A DNA stretch of 15,174 bases from JBMOGA01 sp049318625 (GTDB lineage: Bacteria > Pseudomonadota > Alphaproteobacteria > Rhizobiales > Hyphomicrobiaceae): assembly GCA_049318625.1 (NCBI GenBank), contig JBMOGA010000079.1:1-15174 (forward strand), read 5' to 3'. The position numbers and the translations under genes are program-made. Of this stretch, positions 6,496 through 13,967 are shown in pieces (positions within the stretch are counted from its first letter, which is position 1; each line of letters starts with the position of its first letter). The notes beneath the pieces are model-generated. The model was not told where the DNA came from and searched no databases. It was given only the letters and a program-made list of their open reading frames with translations.

Positions 6496-8416
6496 GTTCC
6501 GCCTTGACGGTCGATGCGACAACGGCCGAGACGGCGGCCGCGTCCTTTTCGGTCGGCGCGGCGACACCGGGCGGGGTCGTGTCGCCGGGTGCGCGCTCGA
6601 TCTCGGCCAGCCATTGGGCCGTGCGGGAGAAGTCGGGCTGCGTCCGGAACGTGGCGCTCGGCTGGAAGCCGTCGGACCGGCTCACCGCCTGGACCACCAG
6701 CTTGCGGAACTCCGGCACGTCGAAATAGGCCGAATGCACCAGCTCCTTCCACGTGAAGTAGGTGGAAATGGCGGTGTCGGCGGTGTGGCGCGGATCAGCG
6801 GAGGCGATCTGGCCGATGGCGCGACGGAACTTGGCGATCGACTGGGACGCCATGCCGTTGCTGTAACCGGTCACCAGATCGGCGAGTGCTGTCGGCAGGC
6901 GTGGCGGCGAGGTCTCGAGCCAGGTGGGCCGATCCATCGCCCCTAGCGCGATCTCGCCCTCGGTGTCGTTGCCGTAGGCGGCGCGCTTCACTTCGGCGTT
7001 GGTGATCGCATTGAGCAGACCGCTCGCCAGACCGCTGATGGCGATGGCGATGGCGCGGATCAACATCATGAGCACCACGGCCAGCACGCCGAAGATGATC
7101 GGTACCACCAGGGCCGGCAGCAACAGGGAATAGATCCAGCGATTGCGCCAGTCTGCCACTTCGGCGGCGCCGACCGCCCAAGACAGCTCGTCGGTCACGA
7201 CATGCAGAAGGAGGCCGCTGTTGATACGCAAGTCGTGCCCGCCGCCGCAGAGCTGGCCGCCATCGCACGGCTTGCCGCCGCGCTCGAAAAACCGCTGCTC
7301 GAAGCGCAGCGCACGCTCGGCACCCGCGAGGTTGGGAAACTGCTGCTCGAGCGCGCGGCGACTGGCGCGGTAGTCGCGCCAGACGGCCCGACGGGATTCG
7401 GCGGCTTCGGCGGACTGTTCGGTGCTGCCGGGGGCGGCGCTGCGTGGCGCCATGCGTGTGCGCGTCTCGCGCAGCTTGGTCCGCAGCTCGCTGACCGCCT
7501 TCTCGGCCTCCGGCGACGAGCGGGGCCCGTAGACATCGGTCTTCAGCCATTGGCCGATGCCGACCATCGTCGAGGGCGAGGTCAGCACCGCCAGATAGAT
7601 CAGCGGCACAGCGATCACCGAACCGATGGTGATGGTGTGCACGGCGAAGGCCCTGTCGAAGAACATCAGTTTGGCGGTCGGCAGGAACGACAGGCCCTGG
7701 ATCGCCTCGTCGTCGGCATGGGCCAGCGACAGCCAGCGCGGCCCGAACATCTCGCGCGCCCGACGGGCCACCCGGCTGCGGTAGGGCAGATGGCTACGCT
7801 GGTCGAAGTAACGGAGCACGGCATAGACCAACAGGGCCGGCACGCTCATCATGCCGGCGGTCACGGCCAGCACGCCCGGAAAGGTGCTGCCGAACAGCAT
7901 CTGCTCACCGCTGCCGAGATCGGTGGCGAGATAGACGAGGAACATCACCAGCAGCATCATCGAAGCGACGAAAACGGCGCGCGAGACGAGATTGAGGCGG
8001 GTGAACAGCCAGTTCTCCTTGCGGAGCCGGACGAACGGCGTGCCGACGGTGATCCAGCGCTTCAAGCCGGCGAGCGGCTCGTTACGCGCGGCACTTTCCA
8101 GCAGGGCAGCGGCGACGACGGAGCCACCGTGGCTGTGACCGACCACGCAGTAGGTCTCGCCGCGCGCCTCCAGAGCCCGCAACTCGCGAAAGAGTTTATA
8201 GCCCGCTTCACGCCGGCCGAGTTCGCTGTTGTCGCCACTCCATGTGAAGCCCTTGACGTCGACGGGTCCGTTCGGGCTTTCGAGCAAGGCCTTGATGTCC
8301 TGCTCGAAGACGCTGCCGGGTTGCCACCACTGCACCGTGCCGGCGGTCTCGGCCGCCTGTTCCGGCGTGCTGGCCGCATGTGCAAAGGTGCCGTGCACCG
8401 CAATGACGGTCGCCAT
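6491..8416 (-). CDS. Membrane-embedded alpha/beta hydrolase (lipase/esterase-like)
   Basis: A 641-residue protein starting at ATG 8416 with GGGGAGAG just upstream; an in-frame ATG at 8500 is rejected because it lacks a comparable site and adds an Arg/Trp-rich tail. The N-terminal hydrolase fold shows VIAVHGTFAH (3-12, oxyanion strand) and VVGHSHGGSV (91-100), whose GxSxG elbow places the nucleophile at Ser96. ITVGTPF follows at 122-128. Hydrophobic segments then come at about 143-165, 179-201, 260-280 and 427-453, with a further amphipathic one to about 472. The segment HADDEAI (233-239) and His560 in VHSAYFD may supply the acid and base of the triad; that is inference. An Arg/Ala/Ser-rich, possibly coiled segment spans about 302-380, and a Cys384/Cys390 pair lies in a Gly-rich loop. 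The substrate is unknown. Convergent with the small gene. Confidence 0.8.
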   Translation of the reverse strand: MATVIAVHGTFAHAASTPEQAAETAGTVQWWQPGSVFEQDIKALLESPNGPVDVKGFTWSGDNSELGRREAGYKLFRELRALEARGETYCVVGHSHGGSVVAAALLESAARNEPLAGLKRWITVGTPFVRLRKENWLFTRLNLVSRAVFVASMMLLVMFLVYLATDLGSGEQMLFGSTFPGVLAVTAGMMSVPALLVYAVLRYFDQRSHLPYRSRVARRAREMFGPRWLSLAHADDEAIQGLSFLPTAKLMFFDRAFAVHTITIGSVIAVPLIYLAVLTSPSTMVGIGQWLKTDVYGPRSSPEAEKAVSELRTKLRETRTRMAPRSAAPGSTEQSAEAAESRRAVWRDYRASRRALEQQFPNLAGAERALRFEQRFFERGGKPCDGGQLCGGGHDLRINSGLLLHVVTDELSWAVGAAEVADWRNRWIYSLLLPALVVPIIFGVLAVVLMMLIRAIAIAISGLASGLLNAITNAEVKRAAYGNDTEGEIALGAMDRPTWLETSPPRLPTALADLVTGYSNGMASQSIAKFRRAIGQIASADPRHTADTAISTYFTWKELVHSAYFDVPEFRKLVVQAVSRSDGFQPSATFRTQPDFSRTAQWLAEIERAPGDTTPPGVAAPTEKDAAAVSAVVASTVKAEP

Positions 8417-8427
8417 GTTCTCTCCCC

Positions 8428-8448
8428 GGGTCTCTCCGCGCGAGACCC
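8428..8448 (-). promoter_or_regulatory. 7-bp inverted repeat directly upstream of the hydrolase ribosome binding site
   Basis: GGGTCTC (8428-8434) and GAGACCC (8442-8448) form a perfect inverted repeat with a seven-base spacer. It abuts the GGGGAGAG ribosome binding site (8420-8427) of the minus-strand hydrolase gene. In RNA it would make a hairpin touching the initiation region; as DNA it could be an operator. The rest of the 147-base gap between the two minus-strand genes shows no convincing promoter. Confidence 0.35.
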
Positions 8449-8563
8449 ACCTGCGGTCCCCCCACTGACCTTGCCGGCTAACACGCCAGCGGTGCAACAT
8501 TGCGACAAGATCCCTCTGCCCGCCGGCCGCCCGACTGCGCGACCGGCGTGGCCAACGAGGCCC

Positions 8564-9064
8564 TCACTGGCGGCCCCAGACCCTCAGCCACACGTGCGTC
8601 GGGGCTGTCTCGGGGCGGCGCTCGGCCAGCATCTCGACGTTGAGATAGAGTTCGATCTCGCAGGTGAGTTCGGCCCTGGCGGCGTCGGCCGCGGGCGGAG
8701 GCGGTAGCCGCTCGACCAAGCGCCAGCCCATGGCGCGACACCGCTCGGCGTAGGCCGACGCCACCTCGGCGGGCGCGACCGTACTGGCATAGGTCACGGT
8801 TCGCCACCCGGGGAACGTCCCGTCCTCGAAGCTGACGCTGAAGCGCGCAGGGGCGGCGGTCGCGCCGACCAGGCCGAGGGTGTCGAGGCGGCTGCCGCGG
8901 ACGAAGGCCCAGTGGTACGCCCCACGCCCCTCGAAATCCCAGCTACCGGACGCCATCCATATCCCGAAAGCGATCAGCAGGACGGGCGATGCCGCGCCGG
9001 CGCCGAGAACCAGCACCAACAGCGCGAGGAACCAGGTGCGATTTGGCGGCCGGCCGGCTGGCAT
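8564..9064 (-). CDS. Hypothetical single-pass membrane protein
   Basis: A 166-residue protein I do not recognise. The ATG at 9064 is chosen because it begins just before a clear N-terminal hydrophobic segment (about residues 10-36) and GGAG lies about ten bases upstream. The frame is open to 9304, but that stretch is Pro/Arg-rich and overlaps the promoter and start of the divergent transporter gene. After the membrane segment comes a soluble, probably periplasmic domain of about 125 residues. It contains an aromatic-rich region (GSWDFEGRGAYHW), then GWRTVTYAS and a helix ending AYAERCRAMGWRLVE. That ending resembles the short periplasmic domains in which an AxxYxxxLxxxGW-type helix follows a strand. 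Its product is divergent from the ion transporter and upstream of the hydrolase gene in the same direction. The existence of the gene is fairly sure, its function unknown. Confidence 0.65.
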   Translation of the reverse strand: MPAGRPPNRTWFLALLVLVLGAGAASPVLLIAFGIWMASGSWDFEGRGAYHWAFVRGSRLDTLGLVGATAAPARFSVSFEDGTFPGWRTVTYASTVAPAEVASAYAERCRAMGWRLVERLPPPPAADAARAELTCEIELYLNVEMLAERRPETAPTHVWLRVWGRQ

Positions 9065-9237
9065 TCTTGGAACGCTCCGTGGCGGCGGCAGCCCCTGCCG
9101 CGTGGGGCCGGCAGCGTACCAGGGCCGGCCGGCCCGAGACAGCCGCTTGCCGGGCGCGACCGAGGCCGATAGCCTCGATCGAGAAACGTCGTGCGGCTTT
9201 GCGGAACGCCGCATCAAGAGTCGCTTGGGGGGAAACT
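9065..9237. promoter_or_regulatory. Divergent intergenic region with several palindromes
   Basis: This 173-base region separates the minus-strand membrane-protein gene from the plus-strand transporter gene and should contain both promoters. It holds a 14-bp palindrome GGGCCGGCCGGCCC (9122-9135), an inverted repeat CGAGGC/GCCTCG (9161-9166, 9172-9177) overlapping the palindrome CTCGATCGAG (9174-9183), and an inverted repeat TGCGGC/GCCGCA (9192-9197, 9208-9213). I see no clear -35/-10 pair. Short G/C palindromes are frequent by chance in such DNA, so regulatory meaning is uncertain. Confidence 0.3.
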
Positions 9238-10626
9238 GTGGTGATCGAAGTGGTCTTGCGGCGCGCCATTGTGGCGGCGCTGACGGTTGCCGTTGCGGCG
9301 GCATGGGCCGGGAGCGCGCACGCGGCCGGGACGGTTGTCGAGCCGCTGCGTCTGGCCGGCATTCCCGTCGATTTCATTCTGTTCGGGTTGACCCTGCTCG
9401 GGGTGGCGCTGTTCCACAACCACACGCTGACCGTGGCGCTGTGCGGGCTCGGCGCCATCGCCGGGACCAAACTTCTGTTCACCGGCTTCAAGTTCGGGCC
9501 GGGCCTCGCCGGGCTCGCCGGCCACATGGCCCACGAGTGGGTGGTGCTGGCCAACCTGTTCTGTCTGCTCATGGGCTTCGCGCTGCTGTCGCGCCATTTC
9601 GAGGAGAGCAAGGTTCCGGAGATCATGCCGGCGGTGCTGCCCGACGACTGGAAGGGCGGGTTCGTGCTGCTGGTGCTGGTGTTCGTGATCTCGAGCTTCC
9701 TCGACAACATCGCCGCGGCGCTGATCGGCGGGACGGTCGCACGGCACGTGTTCAAGGGGCGGGTCGGCATCGGCTATCTCGCCGCGATCGTGGCCGCCTC
9801 GAACGCGGGTGGCTCGGGCAGTGTCGTCGGCGATACGACGACGACGATGATGTGGATCGACGGCATCAGCCCGCTGAGCGTGCTCGAGGCTTACGTGGCC
9901 GCCAGCCTGGCGCTGCTCGTGTTCGGCATTCCCGCGGCCCTGCAGCAGCACCGTTACCAGCCGATCGTCACCGATGTGGCGCCGGGCGTGCGGGTCGACT
10001 GGGTGCGCGTCGCCATCGTGCTGGCGATCCTGGTCATCGCCATCAGCGCGAACGTCCTGGCGAACCTCAAGTTCCCAGCACTGCTCGAGACGTTGCCGGT
10101 GATCGGCATCGCGGTATGGGGTACGCTGATCGTAACGGCCGCGCTCCGCCGGCCGGACTGGTCGGTGCTGCCGGACACGTTCAAGGGCACCGTCTTCCTG
10201 CTGGCGCTGGTGACCTGCGCCTCGCTGATGCCGGTCGAGACGCTGCCGGCAGCCTCCTGGCCGACGGCGCTCGGCCTCGGATTCGTTTCGGCGGTATTCG
10301 ACAACATTCCGCTGACCGCACTCGCGCTCAAGCAGGGCGGCTACGACTGGGGCTACCTCGCCTATGCGGTCGGTTTCGGCGGTTCGATGATATGGTTCGG
10401 TTCTTCAGCCGGCGTCGCCCTGGCCAACATGTACCCGGAGGCGAAGTCGGTCGGGCTTTGGTTGCGCCATGGGTGGCACGTCGCGGTCGCCTACGTGATC
10501 GGGTTCTTCTTCATGCTCGCCGTTCTCGGCTGGCATCCGGATCCCGCGCACAAGGCGCGCAGCGCGGAGGCGCCGTCGGGCTCGACGATCACCGAACTCG
10601 CGGCGCGCGGCCAGCCGGGCGGGTGA
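9238..10626 (+). CDS. Ion transporter superfamily permease (NhaD / citrate-transporter type)
   Basis: A 462-residue polytopic inner-membrane protein, probably a sodium/proton antiporter or anion permease of the NhaD/ArsB/CitT superfamily. The two inverted halves carry matching motifs: SSFLDNIAAALIGG (152-165) and SAVFDNIPLTALALKQG (351-367). Each is followed by a Gly-rich reentrant region, SNAGGSGSVVGDTTTTMMWI (188-207) and GFGGSMIWFGSSAGV (379-393). The paired Asp-Asn sites resemble the ion-binding DN motifs of NhaD. Adjacent GTG codons at 9238 and 9241 both follow the GGGGGG run at 9227-9232; 9238 is annotated and 9241 is equally possible. The N-terminus (LRRAIVAALTVAVAAAWAGS then AHAAG) looks like a cleavable signal peptide. 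A homologue of known specificity is needed to name the ion. It ends five bases from a convergent gene. Confidence 0.85.
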   Translation: MVIEVVLRRAIVAALTVAVAAAWAGSAHAAGTVVEPLRLAGIPVDFILFGLTLLGVALFHNHTLTVALCGLGAIAGTKLLFTGFKFGPGLAGLAGHMAHEWVVLANLFCLLMGFALLSRHFEESKVPEIMPAVLPDDWKGGFVLLVLVFVISSFLDNIAAALIGGTVARHVFKGRVGIGYLAAIVAASNAGGSGSVVGDTTTTMMWIDGISPLSVLEAYVAASLALLVFGIPAALQQHRYQPIVTDVAPGVRVDWVRVAIVLAILVIAISANVLANLKFPALLETLPVIGIAVWGTLIVTAALRRPDWSVLPDTFKGTVFLLALVTCASLMPVETLPAASWPTALGLGFVSAVFDNIPLTALALKQGGYDWGYLAYAVGFGGSMIWFGSSAGVALANMYPEAKSVGLWLRHGWHVAVAYVIGFFFMLAVLGWHPDPAHKARSAEAPSGSTITELAARGQPGG

Positions 10627-10631
10627 CGCGG

Positions 10632-11102
10632 CTACTTGTACTTGGCCGCGCTGATGAACTGGCTGAACGCCTCGCACCACACCACCACGGTGGTGTAGGC
10701 GGTGACGTCGATGCCGGGCGGAACCGCGACGAGGAAGCCGTCGAACGACTTGACGTCGCCGATCCGCGCGGCATCGCGCTTGATGGCAAGGAACTTCTCG
10801 CGCGTGTCGACGAACTCCTTGGCGAGATAGAGCTTGTAGTCGGGGCCTGGAGCCAGGCGGCCCTCGTGGGCGATGCGGTCACGGGCGATGCGCACCTCGC
10901 CCTCGCCCCAGTGGAGCAGGTCGCTGCCGGGCAGATCGCGCACGAACCGCGCCTTGAACATCGCGGCATCGGCGGCCGCGCGCAGCTCGGCGAGGTCCGG
11001 CCCCTTCGGCGCCGTCAGGATCGGCAGCAGATAAATGCCGAGCGCGGTACCCAGCGCCAGCATGCTCAGATGCGTGACCAACAGGACGAGCCAACGGAAC
11101 AT
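10632..11102 (-). CDS. Membrane-anchored DM13-domain protein
   Basis: A 156-residue protein with an N-terminal membrane anchor (about 4-29) and a DM13-like domain in the remainder, probably periplasmic. The family is recognised from the order of a Gly-rich strand (DLLHWGEGEVRIARD, 61-75), the LAPGPDYKLYLAKEF segment (83-97), a Lys/Phe-rich middle and the C-terminal VVVWCEAFSQFISAAKY block (139-155) with the conserved Cys143. DM13 domains have been proposed from comparative genomics to act in electron transfer or redox modification; their chemistry is not settled. The ATG at 11102 has GGGAG at 11110-11114, seven bases away. It lies 82 bases downstream of the flavin monooxygenase gene on the same strand, so co-transcription is possible, with no clear promoter or terminator between. 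Confidence 0.8.
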   Translation of the reverse strand: MFRWLVLLVTHLSMLALGTALGIYLLPILTAPKGPDLAELRAAADAAMFKARFVRDLPGSDLLHWGEGEVRIARDRIAHEGRLAPGPDYKLYLAKEFVDTREKFLAIKRDAARIGDVKSFDGFLVAVPPGIDVTAYTTVVVWCEAFSQFISAAKYK

Positions 11103-11184
11103 GACGAACTCCCGATCCCCGGAAAACTCCGAACCGGTTTAGACCCCGCCCAAAACGGCGCCATGACAGCGCGGCGGTCGCGGC

Positions 11185-12996
11185 TCAGCTCTTGTGGTAC
11201 ACCGGCGGCCGCCCATAAACCGGCGTCGGCAGCCCTTCGTAGCGCGCCTTGAGTTGCAACGCCAGAAACAGCGAATAAAGCCGCGACTGGAAGAGATTGC
11301 CGCCGTGGAACCACAGCCCCTCCTGGGCGGTCGGCTTCCACATATTTCGCAACTCGCCCTCCCAGGGTCCCGGATCGCCGGCCGTCGCCGAACCGACCCC
11401 CCAGCACTTGCCGACCTTGTCGGCGACTTCCGGGCTGATCAGGTCGGCGGCCCAGCCGTTCATCGAACCGTAGCCGGTGGCGTAGACGACGAGATCGGCC
11501 GGCAGCTCGGTGCCGTCGGTGAGGACGATGCCGCTCTCGGTCAAGCGGGCGACCTCGACCCGGCTCTTCAGCTTGATCTTGCCGTCGGCAACCAGATCGC
11601 TGGCGCCGACGTCGATGTAATAGCCCGAGCCGCGGCGGATGTAGGAGGTGTGGATACCGGAGCCGTCGGCGCCGAAATGGAAGAGGAAACCGGCCTTCTC
11701 CAACCGCTCATAGAGGTCGTGATCGCGCTTGCGGATCTCGTCGTAGAGCCGGATGTTGCGGCGCGGCGCGATCCGGTAGGGCATTGAGGCGATGCGCAGA
11801 TCGGCCATTTCGGTGGTGATGCCGCGGGCGAGCGCGTCCTCCGAGTACAGCTGACCGATCGCCAGCTCCATCAGCGTCTCGGAGCGTGCGACGATGGTCG
11901 GCGAGCGCTGCACCATGGTGACGTCGGCGCCGTGCTCCCACAGGTCGGCGGCAATGTCGTGCGCGGAGTTGTTGGAGCCGACGACGACGCAGCGCTGACC
12001 TTTGTAGGGCTCGCCCGACGCAAAGGCGCTGGAGTGGCACTGCCGGCCCTTGAAGACATCGCGTCCAGGCAGTTCCGGCACGACCGGCACCCCGGACATT
12101 CCGGTGGCCAGGATGAGCTGCCGGGGGCGCAGCGTGACGCGCTGGCCGTTGCGGTTCACGACGACCGACCATTCGCCGGACGCCTCATCGAAGGACGCCT
12201 GCTGGCAAGTCGTGGACGTCCAGTAGTCGAGCTCCATCACCTTGACGTAGGATTCCAGCCAGTCGCCCAGCTTGTCCTTCGGCGAGAACACCGGCCAGTG
12301 ATCCGGAAACGGAATGTACGGCAGGTGGTCGTACCAGACCGGATCGTGCAGGCAGAGCGACTTGTAGCGCCGGCGCCAGCTGTCGCCCGCGCGGGCGTTC
12401 CTCTCGAGGATGAGCGTCGGCACGCCGAGCCGCTTCAGCCGGGCGCCGAGCGCGATGCCGCCCTGCCCGCCGCCGACGATCACGCAATAGGGCTGGCGGC
12501 TGTAGCCGAGTGTCTCGGCATCCTCCTGGCGCTCTTCGAGCCAGGTCTTGCGATCGCGGTGGACCCCGTGCTGCGTCCCCTTGATGCGCCGGCGCCCCGC
12601 CTTCTCCGGATAGGCCTCGAGAGCGGCCAATGGGGTCAGCAGGGTCCAGCACTTGCCGTCCTTGAGACGAACATAGCCCTCGCCGTGCCCGAGGCGGGTC
12701 TCGATGGTGATACGGGCCTCGATGGCCCCCTCGACGCTCTCGGCCCCGCCGATGCGCGTGATCGAGACCGGCAGGACGTCGGCGAGCCGGTCCCTCAGCA
12801 TGGCGGCGATGGCGTCGCGGCCGTCCAGCGTAACGATGTTCCAGGTGAAGGCCACGATGTCGCGCCAGAAGCATTCGTGCGGATCGAAAAGGGCCGTCAC
12901 GGCCGGAATGTCCTGCCGGTCGAGCGCCGCCGAGAATGCGCTCAGCCAGCGGTCGATTTCTTCGTTGTCGTGCCCTGGGGTCGTCACGCTCGCCAC
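11185..12996 (-). CDS. NTF2/SnoaL-like domain fused to flavin-dependent monooxygenase (FMO/YUCCA/CzcO-like)
   Basis: A 603-residue, probably cytoplasmic enzyme using FAD and NAD(P)H to oxygenate an organic substrate. Residues about 10-130 look like an NTF2/SnoaL-type cone domain (EIDRWLSAFSAALDRQD, then FWRDIVAFTWN and LDGRDAIAAML). The flavoprotein part starts near 170: FAD-binding GGGQGG (175-180), the FMO fingerprint FKGRQCHSSAF (315-325), NADP-binding VVVGSNNSAHD (337-347) and ATGYG (506-510). The fingerprint ends in HSSAF as in FMO/YUCCA enzymes rather than the HxxxW of Baeyer-Villiger enzymes. The call is GTG 12996, with a weak GGAAAAG just upstream; a GTG at 12987 is also possible. It lies 28 bases after the dehydrogenase gene, indicating one operon. 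Substrate unknown. Confidence 0.88.
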   Translation of the reverse strand: MASVTTPGHDNEEIDRWLSAFSAALDRQDIPAVTALFDPHECFWRDIVAFTWNIVTLDGRDAIAAMLRDRLADVLPVSITRIGGAESVEGAIEARITIETRLGHGEGYVRLKDGKCWTLLTPLAALEAYPEKAGRRRIKGTQHGVHRDRKTWLEERQEDAETLGYSRQPYCVIVGGGQGGIALGARLKRLGVPTLILERNARAGDSWRRRYKSLCLHDPVWYDHLPYIPFPDHWPVFSPKDKLGDWLESYVKVMELDYWTSTTCQQASFDEASGEWSVVVNRNGQRVTLRPRQLILATGMSGVPVVPELPGRDVFKGRQCHSSAFASGEPYKGQRCVVVGSNNSAHDIAADLWEHGADVTMVQRSPTIVARSETLMELAIGQLYSEDALARGITTEMADLRIASMPYRIAPRRNIRLYDEIRKRDHDLYERLEKAGFLFHFGADGSGIHTSYIRRGSGYYIDVGASDLVADGKIKLKSRVEVARLTESGIVLTDGTELPADLVVYATGYGSMNGWAADLISPEVADKVGKCWGVGSATAGDPGPWEGELRNMWKPTAQEGLWFHGGNLFQSRLYSLFLALQLKARYEGLPTPVYGRPPVYHKS

Positions 12997-13024
12997 CTTT
13001 TCCGTTCGCCGTGTCTTGCGGCCG

Positions 13025-13828
13025 TCACTGCGCCGTTACCCCGCCGTCGACGACCAGGGCAGATCCGGTCATGAACCGGGCATCGTCGGACGCCAGGAAG
13101 ACGATGGTCAGCGCGATATCCTCCGGCACGCCGAGGCGGCCGATGGGGTGCATTCGGATCGACTGTTCGCGGGCCAAATCCATGTCGTTGGAGCCGATCA
13201 CAGCCATGCGGCGCACGAAGGTCTGGGCGCCCATGTCGGTGTCGATGACGCCCGGATGCACCGAGTTGACGCGGATGCGGTCGCCCTTGCGCGCGAAGGA
13301 CAGCGCGGTCGATTTCGTGAACAGCGTCACGCCGCCCTTGGTCATGGAATAGAGCGGATCGAGCGGCGAGCCGATCAAGCCGGCGATCGAGGCGATGTTG
13401 ACGATGGCACTGCCGTGAGCGCTGGAGCGGCCGGCGTCGCGCAGCGCCGGCGCCGCGACCCGGGTGCCGAGGAAGACGCCGGTCATGTTCACGGCGACGA
13501 GGCGGTGCCAATCGTCGAGGCTCGCCTCCTCGAAATCCCGGCCCAGGAAGATGCCGGCATTGTTGACCAGGATATCGAGCTTGCCATGGGTCCGCGTCGC
13601 CGCCGCCACGGCCGCCGCCCAGGACGCCTCGCTGGTGACGTCGAGATTTACATAGGTGGCCGTGCCGCCGGACTTGACGATGTCAGCCACGACGGCGCGG
13701 CCCTCCTCGTCGCGAATGTCACCGAGGACGACGCGGGCGCCGGCTTCGCACATGCGCCGTGCGGTCTCGGCGCCGATCCCGCGGCCGGCCCCGGAGATCA
13801 GGGCAACCTTGCCATCGAGCCTGCTCAT
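13025..13828 (-). CDS. Short-chain dehydrogenase/reductase (SDR), NAD-preferring
   Basis: A 267-residue classical SDR that interconverts an alcohol and a ketone. Motifs: cofactor-binding SGAGRGIG (12-19), NNAG (89-92), Asn114, Ser147, and Tyr160-x-x-x-Lys164 (YSMTK), so the catalytic tetrad is complete. Asp37 at the end of the second strand (VVLGDIRD) predicts NAD(H) rather than NADP(H). The C-terminal FMTGSALVVDGG motif is typical. The ATG at 13828 has a strong GGAGG about six bases upstream (GGGGAGGAGGAACGCA). It stands between the acyl-CoA dehydrogenase and flavin monooxygenase genes, all on the minus strand, so it probably handles a ketone or hydroxy intermediate of the same route. The family includes many specificities, so no gene symbol is given. 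Confidence 0.93.
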   Translation of the reverse strand: MSRLDGKVALISGAGRGIGAETARRMCEAGARVVLGDIRDEEGRAVVADIVKSGGTATYVNLDVTSEASWAAAVAAATRTHGKLDILVNNAGIFLGRDFEEASLDDWHRLVAVNMTGVFLGTRVAAPALRDAGRSSAHGSAIVNIASIAGLIGSPLDPLYSMTKGGVTLFTKSTALSFARKGDRIRVNSVHPGVIDTDMGAQTFVRRMAVIGSNDMDLAREQSIRMHPIGRLGVPEDIALTIVFLASDDARFMTGSALVVDGGVTAQ

Positions 13829-13967
13829 TGCGTTCCTCCTCCCCTGTCGTCGCGGGCGCTCTCAGACGGCGCGTTCGACCCAACTCCTCCATGGCCGGGG
13901 GGCTGGCGTCGAGCGCCAAGACGGCATAGCTGCCCGACCGCGCCCGTCGTCCTGCCAGCGCCGGTCG

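Noticed and set aside
6205..6567. 120-codon minus-strand frame overlapping the small 71-codon gene
   Set aside because: It has no ribosome binding site and an Arg/Pro-rich start, and it overlaps the hydrolase 3' end in another frame. The plus-strand gene has a strong GGAGGAA site.
8449..8563. Possible promoter (TTGTCG or TTGCAC read on the minus strand) upstream of the hydrolase gene
   Set aside because: No acceptable -10 element at 16-18 bp spacing from either hexamer.
7202..8707. 501-codon plus-strand open frame opposite the hydrolase gene
   Set aside because: The hydrolase on the opposite strand has a clear nucleophile motif and membrane segments; this frame has none and no start signal.
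8880..11252. 790-codon plus-strand open frame
   Set aside because: It spans the divergent promoter, runs out of frame with the NhaD-type transporter and antisense to the DM13 gene. Its composition is low-complexity Arg/Gly/Ala, and the real genes have motifs and start signals.
11932..13074. 380-codon plus-strand open frame opposite the flavin monooxygenase
   Set aside because: It is a shadow of a gene with complete FAD and NADP motifs; there is no family resemblance in this frame.
13904..13918. TGGCG/CGCCA hairpin between the acyl-CoA dehydrogenase and SDR genes
   Set aside because: Only five pairs and no T-tract; this is expected by chance in GC-rich DNA and too weak to call a terminator.
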